NCBI GenBank assembly: GCA_934465535.1
Contig: CAKSKV010000002.1
Span: forward strand, 62,001-126,000
Origin: an uncultured Clostridia bacterium
GTDB taxonomy: Bacteria; Bacillota; Clostridia; Christensenellales; QALW01
Direction: 5' to 3'
Length of the DNA: 64,000 nucleotides
The notes beneath the pieces were generated by a model that made no database searches, was not told the origin of the DNA, and saw nothing but the letters and a program-made list of their open reading frames with translations. A program made the position numbers and the translations under genes. Below are positions 36,191 through 46,588 of this stretch, piece after piece. Each line of letters starts with the position of its first letter. The first letter of the stretch is position 1.

Positions 36191-37696
36191 ATGGAAATAA
36201 ATAAAGAGCAGCTTCATTGCGACACTGTAAGCATGACAAGCGCAGAGCAGACCCTGCGCATGATACTTCCCCTTGCGGGCACGGACCGGAAGGTGCTGTG
36301 CGGCAACGCACGGGCCTATGTGGTTTCCTGCCGCGTACAGGGCGGAGAAGCGCGTGCCGAGGGCGTTGTACGGGGCGGAGTGACCCTTGAGGGGGAAACC
36401 CCCGAAACCTCGCAGGCGCAGCAGGATTTTGCAGTAGCCGTGCCCGCTGCCGAAAACTCCGCCGCGGCGGCAAGAGCACGGGTAACAATGTGCAAATGCC
36501 GCATGGAGGGCAGCAGCGCGGTGCTGGAGGTTACGGTTCAGGTGTGCTTTTTTATCGCTTCGCCTGTTGAAACCGAGGTTATTACGGATATAGTCTCCCC
36601 CGATGTTCAGCTTTTAAGCACGGAGGCCGAATGCTCCGCTCTTGTGGGGATATTTACGCAGCGCACCGCCGTGCGGGAGAACATTGAGCTGAGCGTGCGC
36701 ATGCCGGAGGTGGAGCAGTGCCTTCAGGTATCCCCCAGCGTATGCATAAACGGCGTACAGGCCGACACCGACGCGGTTATGGTATCGGGAGATGTTGTGC
36801 TGAGCGTTCTGTACTCCGGCAGTGATGAATACGAGCCGGTGGCGCAGGTGGCGGACCGTATTCCTTTTTCCGCCGTAATAGAGGCGCCCGGCGTACAGGC
36901 CGACGACACGGTATGCCTTGATATATCCCCGGAGGAGGGCACTGTGCTGCCGCAGGACAACGAGCAGGGCGAGCGCCGAGTGCTTGCCTGCGATATAAGC
37001 CTTTGCTGCACCGCCTGCGTAAGCCGCAAAAGAAGCGTCAAAGCGGTTACCGCCGCTTACAGCACCGTTGACAAAACCCAATGCAGCTTTTCAAATGCGG
37101 AGCTGCCCGACATTGAATGTCTTGTGCGCAGGCAAAGCGTACGCATATTGCCGGACGCGCCGCAGGGCGCACAGCCGATAGCACGGATATGCGCCGTTAA
37201 CGCCTATGTGCAGACGCTGAGCACGGAGGCGCAAAGCGGCACCGTCCGCCTTATGATGCGCGCCTTTTTCCGGGTGCTGTACATTGCCTCCGGCACGGGG
37301 GAGCTGACCGGCTTTGACACCTATGCCGATTTTGAGCTTAACGCCGATTGCGGCTGCACACCCGCAAGCACGGTATTTGCCTGCCCGGATATTGACACTC
37401 TTCAGGCGGCCCTTGCGGGCAGCAAGTGCGAAATACGCATGGTGCTGCAGCTGGGGCTTACGGTGTCCTCCCCCTGTACGCTGCGCGTGCTTACCGATTT
37501 TACCGCGACCGCCCCGCGGGAAAAGCCCTGCGGCCTGTGCATATACATTGCCCGCAGCGGAGAGACGCTTTTTTCCGTGGGTGAGGAATTGGGCATTGCT
37601 CCGCAGGAGCTTGCACAGCAGAACCCCGACCTTGATGAAGGCGCTCTTCTTGAGGCGGGCACCCGCATTACGGTATACCGCCGCCTGCGGGGATAG
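36191..37696 (+). CDS. sipL: SipL-like spore coat morphogenesis protein (SPOCS plus LysM)
   Basis: 501 residues, ATG 36191 with GGGAGGA nearby. It consists of DUF3794/SPOCS-type beta-rich segments, visible as repeating stretches (VEVTVQVCFFIASPVETEV-like, IELSVRMPEV, VMVSGDVVLSVLYSGSDE, VRLMMRAFFRVLYIA), and a C-terminal LysM module (about 451-498: IYIARSGETLFSVGEELG). This matches SipL, which in Clostridioides binds SpoIVA and anchors coat assembly on the forespore; the LysM part carries that interaction there. Cys residues are frequent. Start upstream is AT-rich with no clear sigma-A promoter, fitting mother-cell expression, but I did not find a clean sigma-E site. Confidence 0.9.
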   Translation: MEINKEQLHCDTVSMTSAEQTLRMILPLAGTDRKVLCGNARAYVVSCRVQGGEARAEGVVRGGVTLEGETPETSQAQQDFAVAVPAAENSAAAARARVTMCKCRMEGSSAVLEVTVQVCFFIASPVETEVITDIVSPDVQLLSTEAECSALVGIFTQRTAVRENIELSVRMPEVEQCLQVSPSVCINGVQADTDAVMVSGDVVLSVLYSGSDEYEPVAQVADRIPFSAVIEAPGVQADDTVCLDISPEEGTVLPQDNEQGERRVLACDISLCCTACVSRKRSVKAVTAAYSTVDKTQCSFSNAELPDIECLVRRQSVRILPDAPQGAQPIARICAVNAYVQTLSTEAQSGTVRLMMRAFFRVLYIASGTGELTGFDTYADFELNADCGCTPASTVFACPDIDTLQAALAGSKCEIRMVLQLGLTVSSPCTLRVLTDFTATAPREKPCGLCIYIARSGETLFSVGEELGIAPQELAQQNPDLDEGALLEAGTRITVYRRLRG

Positions 37697-37802
37697 TATC
37701 CCGTTTGATTAAACGCACGCGGCTGAAACATGCGCATTAGGTTCATGATTATTATAGCCGCCTTCAGAACCGTATGCAATTACGCTTATCTACATAAACA
37801 CG

Positions 37803-37842
37803 GCCGCTTGTCTTACATTCGGGTAAGACGGGCGGCTTTTTT
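37803..37842 (+). terminator. Intrinsic terminator after sipL
   Basis: A long stem, GCCGC then GTCTTAC paired with GTAAGAC then GCGGC, six-base loop, followed by six T. It lies about 105 bases after the sipL stop. Confidence 0.85.
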
Positions 37843-37929
37843 GCGCCGTGCTATGTTAAGCTGCGGGGTATAAATCGGTATACGGCATTTGCGGGGCGGA
37901 TGTGAGAAAAGCCGCGAAACCGATAAGCC

Positions 37930-38100
37930 GCGCCGCAAGCGCTGCGGACGCCCGGCAAGCCTGCTTGCGTCAGGGCGGCAAGGCGCGAGGCGGGCGCCGG
38001 CGGCGCAAGCGCTGCGGACGCCCGGCAAGCCTGCTTGCGTCAGGGCGGCAAGGCGCGAGGCGGGCGCCGGCGGCGCACGCCGGGGCCCGCAGGGCCCGGC
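37930..38100. repeat. GC-rich 70-bp tandem repeat with folded units
   Basis: Two copies of a 70-base unit, 37931-38000 and 38001-38070, differ at one base. A third copy begins at 38071 but diverges after seven bases and becomes a strong hairpin (38079-38100, GCCGGG-CCC/GGGCCCGGC). Each unit can fold: outer stem GCGCCGC/GCGGCGC (37930-37936 with 38000-38006), hairpin CGCCC/GGGCG with inner CAAG/CTTG, and GGCGC/GCGCC. It is far more GC-rich than the AT-rich sequence on either side. No coding signal is convincing. The rest of the 37843-38478 gap contains only the promoter and leader described next. Confidence 0.8.
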
Positions 38101-38255
38101 GCGGCGAAGCTGCTGCAATATCTGCTGCCGGTGTTGGAAGGTTTTGCCGCGATCGGCTGCAAGTGCATTTGGCCGCTATCCCGGCGTATTTTCCGGTTTT
38201 TCCGTTAAAACAGCGCTTTTTTGCGCAAAAAGGGCAACAATTTGCAAAATATATA

Positions 38256-38284
38256 TTCACAAACCCGAAAATGTTTGTTATAAT
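38256..38284 (+). promoter_or_regulatory. Promoter of the RimJ-like acetyltransferase gene
   Basis: TTCACA (38256-38261), 17-base spacer, perfect TATAAT (38279-38284). It would give a leader of about 190 bases; no known motif was recognised in it. Confidence 0.75.
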
Positions 38285-38478
38285 ACAGTAAATATCGTAA
38301 GTAATTATCATGCAGATATTTATAATTGCTTCGTTTTCACCGTATGATGCCGTGATGCAATGTCAAAGGAGCCTGCGGTAAGGTAAAACGGGCATTGATA
38401 TGTCAATAAATTCTTACACGCCGCAATTTACATGTTTTTTGCAAGCATCCCGCGGCGGCAGAAAGGTATGTGCAGGTC

Positions 38479-39021
38479 ATGGCAAGCTTTCGTTTAAGTA
38501 TCCGCAAAGCAGAAAGAAGCGATATTCCGGCTGTTATAGCATGGAGCGGCAATCAGGCGCTTACAAAGCATTTTCACACCCAGCTTCCCACCGGAGAGCA
38601 GGCGGGCGCGCAGTGGTTCCAGCGTTCGCTGATAGACCGCGGCCGGAACGATTTTATTATCCACGCTCTTTATGAGGACGGCACCAAAAAGCCCATAGGC
38701 ATGGTGGGGCTCTTTAACATTGATGAGCATAACCGCAAGGCGGAATACTATATTCTTATAGGCCAGCCGGAATTCACCAGACGCGGTATTGCCTACCGCA
38801 CCACCTGCGAAATGCTTGCCAATTGCTTTGAAACTTTGGGCTACAACAAGGTCACCCTTTCCATCGATACCGACCATATCGAGGCTCAGCGGCTTGCCGA
38901 AAAGCTCGGCTTCCGCAAGGAGGGTATGCTCACGGACGATATTCTGCTTGATAACGGCTCCTTTGCCGACCGTTATGTTTACGGCATGACTGCCGCACAG
39001 TATGCAGAGCTTAAAAAGTAA
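38479..39021 (+). CDS. GNAT acetyltransferase, RimJ/RimL type
   Basis: 180 residues from ATG 38479; a GTG at 38470 is an alternative start and the ribosome binding site (AAAGG) does not decide. The fold is GNAT: an N-terminal LSIRKAERSDIPAVIAW, strand IGMVGLFNIDEHNRKAEYYI, acetyl-CoA loop QPEFTRRGIAYRTTC, and a C-terminal AQRLAEKLGFRKEGML. This arrangement resembles RimJ/RimL/SpeG enzymes that modify protein N-termini or polyamines; the substrate is not known. Followed by a good terminator, so monocistronic. Confidence 0.87.
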   Translation: MASFRLSIRKAERSDIPAVIAWSGNQALTKHFHTQLPTGEQAGAQWFQRSLIDRGRNDFIIHALYEDGTKKPIGMVGLFNIDEHNRKAEYYILIGQPEFTRRGIAYRTTCEMLANCFETLGYNKVTLSIDTDHIEAQRLAEKLGFRKEGMLTDDILLDNGSFADRYVYGMTAAQYAELKK

Positions 39022-39085
39022 AGAGGCGGCAAAACCGCAGCACCGTCCGGGAAATACTTCGGAATAATTAAATAGTTGCTTTCAA

Positions 39086-39113
39086 AAGACGCTTTCGGGG
39101 CGTCTTTTTTTAT
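39086..39113 (+). terminator. Intrinsic terminator after the acetyltransferase
   Basis: AAAGACGC and GCGTCTTT enclose a short TTCGGG-type loop, followed by a run of T. Confidence 0.87.
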
Positions 39114-39256
39114 CCTTTCTATCCTCCGGCAAAGCGGGCACCGCAGCCAAGCCGCCTTTTTGCTTTAAGAATAAAAGGCGCAGAGAAGCATATACTTATT
39201 TATATCGGCTGCGGCAGTGTCTGCAGCAAAATCTGTTTGAAAATACGGAGGAGAAT

Positions 39257-39733
39257 ATGAATAAAAAATTCCGGCTTGTTCCCACCCTTGTTTCCCTTAT
39301 AAGCGTACTGATTACCGCCGGTGCGGCAACGGCCTTAAGCATTATGGGCCGTCCGGTGTTTGATAAGCTTATAAAACCGTCGTTCCAGCCCCCGGACATT
39401 GTTTTTCCCATAGCATGGGGGATAATATATGCTCTTACCTTTTTCGCCTGCGCACTGTATTTTTCCGCTGCGCCCGCCTCAAAAAAGCGCACCGAGGTTC
39501 TGATAATGCTGTTCCTGTGCGCGGTTTTCCATGTTCTTTGGGTGCTGGCGGTTTTTGTGTTGGCGCTGCCCGCCGTCGGTGAAATTATAATATTTGTATA
39601 CTTTGTGCTTCTGCTGCTTGCATTTACACGCATTAAGCCCGTAAGTCCGGCGGCGGCATGGCTGCTTTTCCCCCAGCTTATCTGGCTTACGGCTGCCGCA
39701 GTTTTGGGCTATGCACTGGCGCTGCTGAATTAA
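39257..39733 (+). CDS. tspO: TspO/MBR family membrane protein
   Basis: 158 residues with five membrane segments (about 8-28, 48-70, 80-102, 105-127, 133-155). The signature region IKPSFQPPDIVFPIAWGIIYAL is partly read as KPSFQPPDIVFPIAW, with the tail WLLFPQLIWLTAAAVLGYAL. TspO binds porphyrins and related tetrapyrroles and is implicated in stress responses. It has a normal length. Its stop codon overlaps the first of two 14-base direct repeats belonging to the GC-rich element downstream. Confidence 0.92.
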   Translation: MNKKFRLVPTLVSLISVLITAGAATALSIMGRPVFDKLIKPSFQPPDIVFPIAWGIIYALTFFACALYFSAAPASKKRTEVLIMLFLCAVFHVLWVLAVFVLALPAVGEIIIFVYFVLLLLAFTRIKPVSPAAAWLLFPQLIWLTAAAVLGYALALLN

Positions 39734-39790
39734 GGCTGCGGGCGCGGCGGCGCGATTAAAAAACGGCTGCGGCTGCAAGGCTGCGGGCGC
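39732..39790 (+). repeat. 14-bp direct repeats bordering the GC-rich element
   Basis: AAGGCTGCGGGCGC occurs at 39732-39745 (overlapping the tspO stop codon) and again at 39777-39790, directly before the folded element. The 31 bases between include a further CGGCTGCGG. Confidence 0.75.
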
Positions 39791-39794
39791 AGAT

Positions 39795-39879
39795 GCCGCG
39801 GCCGGGACGCGAACGCGTCGGGCCGGTCATGCCGCATGACCGGCAGAGGGTCTGCCCGCAGGGCGGGCCCGGCCGCGGC
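39795..39879. other. GC-rich element with predicted four-way (cloverleaf-like) fold
   Basis: A perfect 12-base closing stem, GCCGCGGCCGGG (39795-39806) with CCCGGCCGCGGC (39868-39879), encloses three hairpins: GACGCG-AA-CGCGTC (39806-39819), GCCGGTCATG-CCG-CATGACCGGC (39822-39844, ten base pairs) and CCCGC-AGG-GCGGG (39855-39867). It is not a tRNA: no anticodon arm, T-loop or CCA-compatible acceptor is seen. The CCCGCAGGG/CCCGGC/GCGGCG words recur in the element at 38.0 kb. The remainder of the 39734-40115 gap is the greA promoter region. Confidence 0.75.
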
Positions 39880-39974
39880 GGCAGATTTGGCCTGATCAAG
39901 GGCGCTTTTTACGGTTATATGCGATGATCTGCAACTATTTTTGCCGCCTTTCGCGCCCGTTTATGTTTTGGGAA

Positions 39975-40003
39975 TTGACAGAATCGCCGCGCGATTATAT
40001 AAT
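39975..40003 (+). promoter_or_regulatory. Promoter of greA
   Basis: Perfect TTGACA (39975-39980), 17-base spacer, perfect TATAAT (39998-40003), about 105 bases upstream of the start. Confidence 0.9.
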
Positions 40004-40115
40004 ATGACGATAAAATATGCTTATTCTGCTCTGCTATGCCCATAGGCGGTGCGCTTATTATCTTATATTCAATACCGCGGCGGCAGAGCAAAACGGCAAA
40101 GAAACGGAGAATCAT

Positions 40116-40619
40116 ATGGCGGACAATCAAATGCAGTATAAAATCAGCGAGGAAGGCCTTGCCGAGCTTAAGGAAAAGCTGGATTATTATCTCAAGGTAC
40201 GGCGTATAGAGGTCTCCAAGCGTATAGCCGAGGCCCGCAGCTACGGCGACCTTTCCGAGAACAGCGAGTATGACGCGGCAAAGCAGGAGCAGGCCGAGGT
40301 AGAAGCGGAAATTGAAGAGATGCAGCACCGTATAGAGCATGCGGTGGTATATGTTAAAGAGTCGCATTACGACCATGTAAAGGAAGGCTGCACCGTTACC
40401 CTGCTGGATATGGATGCAGACGAGGAGGAAACCTATTCCTATGTGGGCACCAGCGAGGCGGATCCGCTTAAAAACTGCCTGTCCAGCTCTTCACTTGTAG
40501 GTCAGGCCATAAACGGCAAGGCCATCGGCGATGTTGTTCATGTAATAACCAAGGCGGGCGAGCTTGCCTTTAAGATTATTGCTATCGAGGGCGATAAAAA
40601 CGGCCGCAAGAAAAAATAA
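40116..40619 (+). CDS. greA: Transcription elongation factor GreA
   Basis: 167 residues from ATG 40116. The N-terminal coiled coil has the catalytic tip GDLSENSEYDAAKQEQ, and the C-terminal FKBP-like domain is present (GCTVTLLDMDADEEETY, then SLVGQAINGKAIGDVV). GreA enters the RNA polymerase secondary channel and stimulates transcript cleavage in backtracked complexes. The pairing with lysS downstream is common in Firmicutes; the two are 119 bases apart without a terminator. Confidence 0.96.
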   Translation: MADNQMQYKISEEGLAELKEKLDYYLKVRRIEVSKRIAEARSYGDLSENSEYDAAKQEQAEVEAEIEEMQHRIEHAVVYVKESHYDHVKEGCTVTLLDMDADEEETYSYVGTSEADPLKNCLSSSSLVGQAINGKAIGDVVHVITKAGELAFKIIAIEGDKNGRKKK

Positions 40620-40687
40620 AAAGCCATAATAATAAATTCGGGCATAGCAGACCGTTTGCGTGTCTTTCCCGGCCGCTCCCTGCTTAG

Positions 40688-42688
<2,001 letters not shown>

Positions 42689-42742
42689 TGTAATTTGGAA
42701 TAGGCCGGCTCTCGGCCTTGCCTGCAATATATTTTAATGCTT

Positions 42743-42776
42743 AAAGCCGCCCTTTTTATAAAAGAGCGGCTTTTGT
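42743..42776 (+). terminator. Intrinsic terminator of the greA-lysS unit
   Basis: AAAGCCGC (42743-42750) pairs with GCGGCTTT (42766-42773) around an AT-rich loop, followed by TTGTT. Confidence 0.75.
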
Positions 42777-42846
42777 TATGCCGTATTTAGTTGGCTTTCC
42801 GCGCCGCCGGACGCTGCCCGGCGGCACTTATATGTTTTTTATGCCT

Positions 42847-43351
42847 TTATTCCGCGCTGAGCGTAGGCCCCGCCGTTACGGTGCCGTCCGGCTGAACCAT
42901 TACATACTCACCCTGAGCATTTTTATGTTCCGCAAACCCCTGACCGTTATTACCGGCCGTCCGCTTGCCGCAGCATCAAAATTGTATACAAGCACATCTA
43001 TTCCGCTGCCGTCTCTGCGCATGTCGTGCGCCCCCGCTGTTTTATCGCAGGCATGACTTAGCTTTTCGCCGGATAATGTGCCCGCAAGCTCCGATGCCTT
43101 ATCCTCACTCAGCCGCGGCGCCGATTTATCTGACTGTCCGATTATTTCCGGTGCCGAGCGTTGATACAGCACTCCCTCGTTATTTTCCGGCGCCTTCAGC
43201 TGCTCACGCCGGTCGTCATTTGCCCGTTTTGCGCAATCGGCATAAAAATCCGCACTTTTACCTTTTGCCCCGCAAGCGCATTGACGCCCCAAACCGCCGC
43301 GCCCGTCACCATAATCACAAGGGCTATGACCAAGATAGTTTTCTTTTTCAT
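42847..43351 (-). pseudogene. Frameshifted gene for a small exported protein
   Basis: Reading from ATG 43351 (AAGGA site), a signal peptide (MKKKTILVIALVIMVTGAA) and about 50 residues are followed by a stop near 43196. Coding-like sequence continues in a second frame (EQLKAPENNEGVLYQRSAPE through GIDVLVYNFDAAASG) and then a third (GQGFAEHKNAQGEYVMVQPD, ending TAGPTLSAE) to a stop at 42847-42849. Two single-base shifts would restore one protein of roughly 165 residues. The family was not recognised. Either a decayed gene or an assembly error. Confidence 0.65.
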
Positions 43352-43561
43352 TATAAATTTTTCCTTTTGTATTATGTTTGTCGGGCTTATACCCGCTTCA
43401 GGATACCCATCGGTATCCTCCTCCTTTCGCATAATATGCCATCATGTTCGATTATGAAAGTCAATAGCGATATTGTAATATTTTTCAACAAACCCATTCT
43501 TTAACACTCGTGTTTTCGGAATTTTTGTGGGCTGCAACGCCGAAAATCGCCCGCTGCAAAC

Positions 43562-43583
43562 AAAAAAGAGCCGCATATGCGGC
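43562..43583 (-). terminator. Intrinsic terminator after the U32 gene
   Basis: Minus strand: the perfect palindrome GCCGCATATGCGGC (43583-43570) followed by TCTTTTTT. The stretch 43352-43561 otherwise holds the ribosome binding site region of the pseudogene and nothing clear. Confidence 0.8.
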
Positions 43584-43634
43584 CCATTGCTGCTGTTTAT
43601 TTTTCCGGTTTGGCATACGGAAAGCCTTTGTTTA

Positions 43635-44834
43635 TTACAGCTTCCGTCTTAAAATATCCATATATTCAAGCTGCAGATTGCAGGGCACCTTTACCCTTTC
43701 CTGCGGATTGGGTGCCGCCTGAACGCTGCAGCCTTGGGAGGAAATGATGCTTTCCACCGTGAATTTCCGCCCGCAGCGGGAAGGCTCGGGGGAAAGCACC
43801 TCCAGCACATCCCCTACGCGGAAGCGGTTGCGCTGCTCCAGCGTGAGATACTCCCCGTTAGAGGAGAGCACCACCGCCGAAAACTCGTGGCTCTGGCGGC
43901 ACTTGCTGCTTTCGTAGCGCTGCCCGTTCTGAACGGGTCCGAAATAAAAGCCGGTGGTAAACTCGCGGTTTGCCGCCTTTGCAAGCTCCTCCTTAAGGGC
44001 GGGATCCGGCTCCAGCCCCGCCTCAAGGCGGTCTATTGCCCTACGGTAGGCATTGGTTACGGCGGCGGTATAATATGCCGTTTTCATTCTGCCCTCTATC
44101 TTAAAGGAGGTCACTCCCGCATCCGCAAGCTCGCCCAGATGATCTATCATGCACAGATCCTTGCTGTTAAGGATATATGTGCCCCGCTCGTCCTGCGCTA
44201 TGGGAAAGCTGTCGGCGCGCCCCTGCGGCACAAGCTCATAGCCCCAGCGGCAGGGCTGAGCGCACTTGCCCTGATTTGCACTGCGGCCGGTAAGATAATC
44301 CGAAAGCAGGCACCGCCCGGAATAAGATATGCACGCAGCGCCGTGAACAAAGGCCTCCAGCTCCGCCTGGGGAACCTTTTGGTGTATCAGGGCTATTTCC
44401 TCTATTGACAGCTCGCGGGCAAGCACTATTCTTTCGGCGCCGGCATTGCAGAAAAACCGCGCCGCGGCATAGTTTGTAACATTGGCCTGCGTGGAGATAT
44501 GCACCGGCAGCTCCGGCGCGCCTTTTTTTGCCGCCTCCAGCACTCCGAGGTCGGAAACCAGCACTGCGTCCGCGCCTATATCGTACAAAAAGCGGAAATA
44601 ATCCTCCATGCCGTCGATATCCGAATTATGCGCGTATATATTCACGGTAATATACGCCTTTTTGCCCTTTGAATGTACAAGCTCCAGCGCGCTCTTGAGC
44701 TCATCAGGCTCGAAATTATCGGCAAAAGCACGCAGGGAATACCTGCTGCCCGCCATATATACGGCATCCGCGCCGTAAACCAGCGCATACTCCAGCCTCT
44801 CTCTGTTTCCTGCGGGCGAAAGCAGCTCGATCAC
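43635..44834 (-). CDS. U32 family protein, TrhP/YrrO-like tRNA hydroxylation factor
   Basis: 399 residues of the peptidase U32 family. Seen: the opening ELLSPAGNRERLEYALVYGADAVY, the middle FVHGAACISYSGRCLLSDY and QGKCAQPCRW with conserved cysteines, and LNSKDLCMIDHL. Members first called collagenases are now known to include RlhA (rRNA) and TrhP (tRNA uridine 34 hydroxylation), which use prephenate and likely an iron-sulphur cluster. This protein fits the TrhP-like branch by length and motifs, but the branch is assigned from memory. Its start overlaps the upstream synthetase stop as ATGA. Confidence 0.9.
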   Translation of the reverse strand: MIELLSPAGNRERLEYALVYGADAVYMAGSRYSLRAFADNFEPDELKSALELVHSKGKKAYITVNIYAHNSDIDGMEDYFRFLYDIGADAVLVSDLGVLEAAKKGAPELPVHISTQANVTNYAAARFFCNAGAERIVLARELSIEEIALIHQKVPQAELEAFVHGAACISYSGRCLLSDYLTGRSANQGKCAQPCRWGYELVPQGRADSFPIAQDERGTYILNSKDLCMIDHLGELADAGVTSFKIEGRMKTAYYTAAVTNAYRRAIDRLEAGLEPDPALKEELAKAANREFTTGFYFGPVQNGQRYESSKCRQSHEFSAVVLSSNGEYLTLEQRNRFRVGDVLEVLSPEPSRCGRKFTVESIISSQGCSVQAAPNPQERVKVPCNLQLEYMDILRRKL

Positions 44835-46492
44835 TTTTTCTCGTCCCTTTCCCGTATGGCCTTTCTTTTCATTTTTCCGCTTATGGTTTTATCTATCTCT
44901 TCCACAAATTCAATGATTCTGGGATATTTATAGGGCGCGGTTATGCGCTTTACATGGTTCTGAAGCTCTTTTTTAAGCTCTTCAGTCGGCTCCCAGCCCT
45001 TCACCAGCGCCACCGTAGCCTTTACAAGCTGCCCGCGGTCGCCTTCGATATCCGGCACGCCGGTAACGGCGCACTCCAGCACCGCCGGGTGCTCCATAAG
45101 CGCACTTTCCACCTCAAAGGGACCGATGCGGTAGCCCGAGCTTTTTATAACATCATCGCTGCGGCCTATGAAATAATAGAAGCCCTCTTCATCGCGCCAT
45201 GCCACATCGCCGGTGTAATAAAGCCCGTTTTTCCACACCTCGGCCGTTTTTTCCGGGTCTTTATAATAGCCGCAGAAAAGCCCAGCGGGCTTGCCGTCGC
45301 CGACGCGCAGCACAATAAGGCCCTCTTCGCCCGTACCGATGGAATTGCCCTGCTCGTCCACAAGATCAACATTAAGCAGCGGATTCGGCTTGCCCGTGCT
45401 GCCCTCCTTAGGCTCCATGAAATAATATGTGCCCAGTATCGGCGTGCCCTCGCTTTGCCCGAAGGCCTCGAATATACGGTGTCCGCTTATTTCGCGCCAT
45501 CTGCGGAACACCTCTGGGTTAAGCGGCTCGCCCGCCGTTGTAAAATGCGTAAAGGAGGAAAAATCAATTTCCGAAAGATCCTGCTTTACAAGGGAGCGGT
45601 ATATGGTGGGCGGAGCGCAGAAGGTGTTTACCCTGTGCCGGCTTACCGCAGTTATCAGGTTCATGGGGTTGAACTTGCCGTCGTAATCATAGACGAACTG
45701 TGCGCTTCCCGCTATCCACTGGCCGTAGCACTTGCCCCAGCCGCACTTTGCCCAGCCGGTGTCCGCCACGGAGATATGCAGCCCGTCGTCCAGCACCTTG
45801 TGCCAGTAGACCGCCGTTATTATGTGACCAAGCGGATAATTGAAATCGTGCAGCACCATTTTGGGCATGCCGGTAGTGCCGGAGGTGAAGAACATAAGCA
45901 TCGGGTCGTCCCCGCCAGCGCGCACCGGCGGAACAAAGCCTTCATCGCCCTCTGCAAGCAGCTTATCAAAGCTCTCCCAGCCCTCGCGCGCCCCGCCGAG
46001 CAGCACGCGGTGCTCAAGCGTCGGGGAATCCGCCATGGCGGCATCCACATGCTCCAGAATGTTTTCATCCTGCGCCGCGATTATCATTTTTACTCCGGCT
46101 GCATTGTTGCGGTACACCACATCTTTTTTTGTAAGCATGTGCGTAGCCGGTATTGCCACTGCGCCAAGGCGATGCAGCGCGGGGTAGGTTATCCAGTATT
46201 CCGCTCTGCGCTTCATTATGAGCATTACAAAATCGCCCTTGCGTATACCCATTTTGTAAAGGGAATCCGCGAGCTTTTTTGAAAGGCGGGATATCTCGCC
46301 GAAGGAGAACTGCTTTTCCTCTCCCTTATCGTTGCACCACACAAGCGCCCGTTTTTCCGGGCAGAGCCGTGCATATTCGTCCACTATATCAAATGCAAAA
46401 TTAAAATTTTCCGGGATCCTGAGCTTCAGGCGCTGCTGCATTTCCTCATAGCTGCCGCAGTCAGTATCCAAATATCTCTGTGCAAAATTCAT
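44831..46492 (-). CDS. AMP-forming acyl-CoA synthetase (ACSM-like)
   Basis: 553 residues from ATG 46492. ANL superfamily: P-loop FFTSGTTGMPKMVLH, then FGQSEGTPI and YYTGDVAWRDEEGFYYFIGR, hinge SDDVIKSSGYRIGPFEVES, and catalytic Lys in ISGKMKRK. It activates a carboxylic acid to acyl-AMP and then the CoA ester; the medium-chain/ACSM-like type is suggested by overall similarity, substrate unknown. In Clostridia this gene often sits beside an XRE-cupin regulator, as here (97 bases upstream). The start overlaps nothing upstream, whereas the end overlaps the U32 gene by four bases. Confidence 0.92.
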   Translation of the reverse strand: MNFAQRYLDTDCGSYEEMQQRLKLRIPENFNFAFDIVDEYARLCPEKRALVWCNDKGEEKQFSFGEISRLSKKLADSLYKMGIRKGDFVMLIMKRRAEYWITYPALHRLGAVAIPATHMLTKKDVVYRNNAAGVKMIIAAQDENILEHVDAAMADSPTLEHRVLLGGAREGWESFDKLLAEGDEGFVPPVRAGGDDPMLMFFTSGTTGMPKMVLHDFNYPLGHIITAVYWHKVLDDGLHISVADTGWAKCGWGKCYGQWIAGSAQFVYDYDGKFNPMNLITAVSRHRVNTFCAPPTIYRSLVKQDLSEIDFSSFTHFTTAGEPLNPEVFRRWREISGHRIFEAFGQSEGTPILGTYYFMEPKEGSTGKPNPLLNVDLVDEQGNSIGTGEEGLIVLRVGDGKPAGLFCGYYKDPEKTAEVWKNGLYYTGDVAWRDEEGFYYFIGRSDDVIKSSGYRIGPFEVESALMEHPAVLECAVTGVPDIEGDRGQLVKATVALVKGWEPTEELKKELQNHVKRITAPYKYPRIIEFVEEIDKTISGKMKRKAIRERDEKK

Positions 46493-46588
46493 CTGTACCG
46501 TATTACCTTCCTGATTATCCCCTGTAATTTTCCTGCGGGCGTTATAACGCCCTTTATCCGTGCTTCCATGCGGCAAAACGCCGCTTTA

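Noticed and set aside
37889..38347. Open frames of 113-152 codons across the 70-bp repeats
   Set aside because: Present in several frames on both strands, with Arg/Ala/Pro-only translation produced by the GC-rich repeat; no ribosome binding site.
39795..39879. tRNA gene, suggested by the cloverleaf topology
   Set aside because: No GTTCRA T-loop, no D-loop bases and no seven-base anticodon loop; stems are too GC-rich and hairpin loops are two or three bases.
40017..40115. Upstream extension of greA from an earlier in-frame ATG
   Set aside because: It would begin immediately after the promoter without a ribosome binding site; the family starts at 40116.
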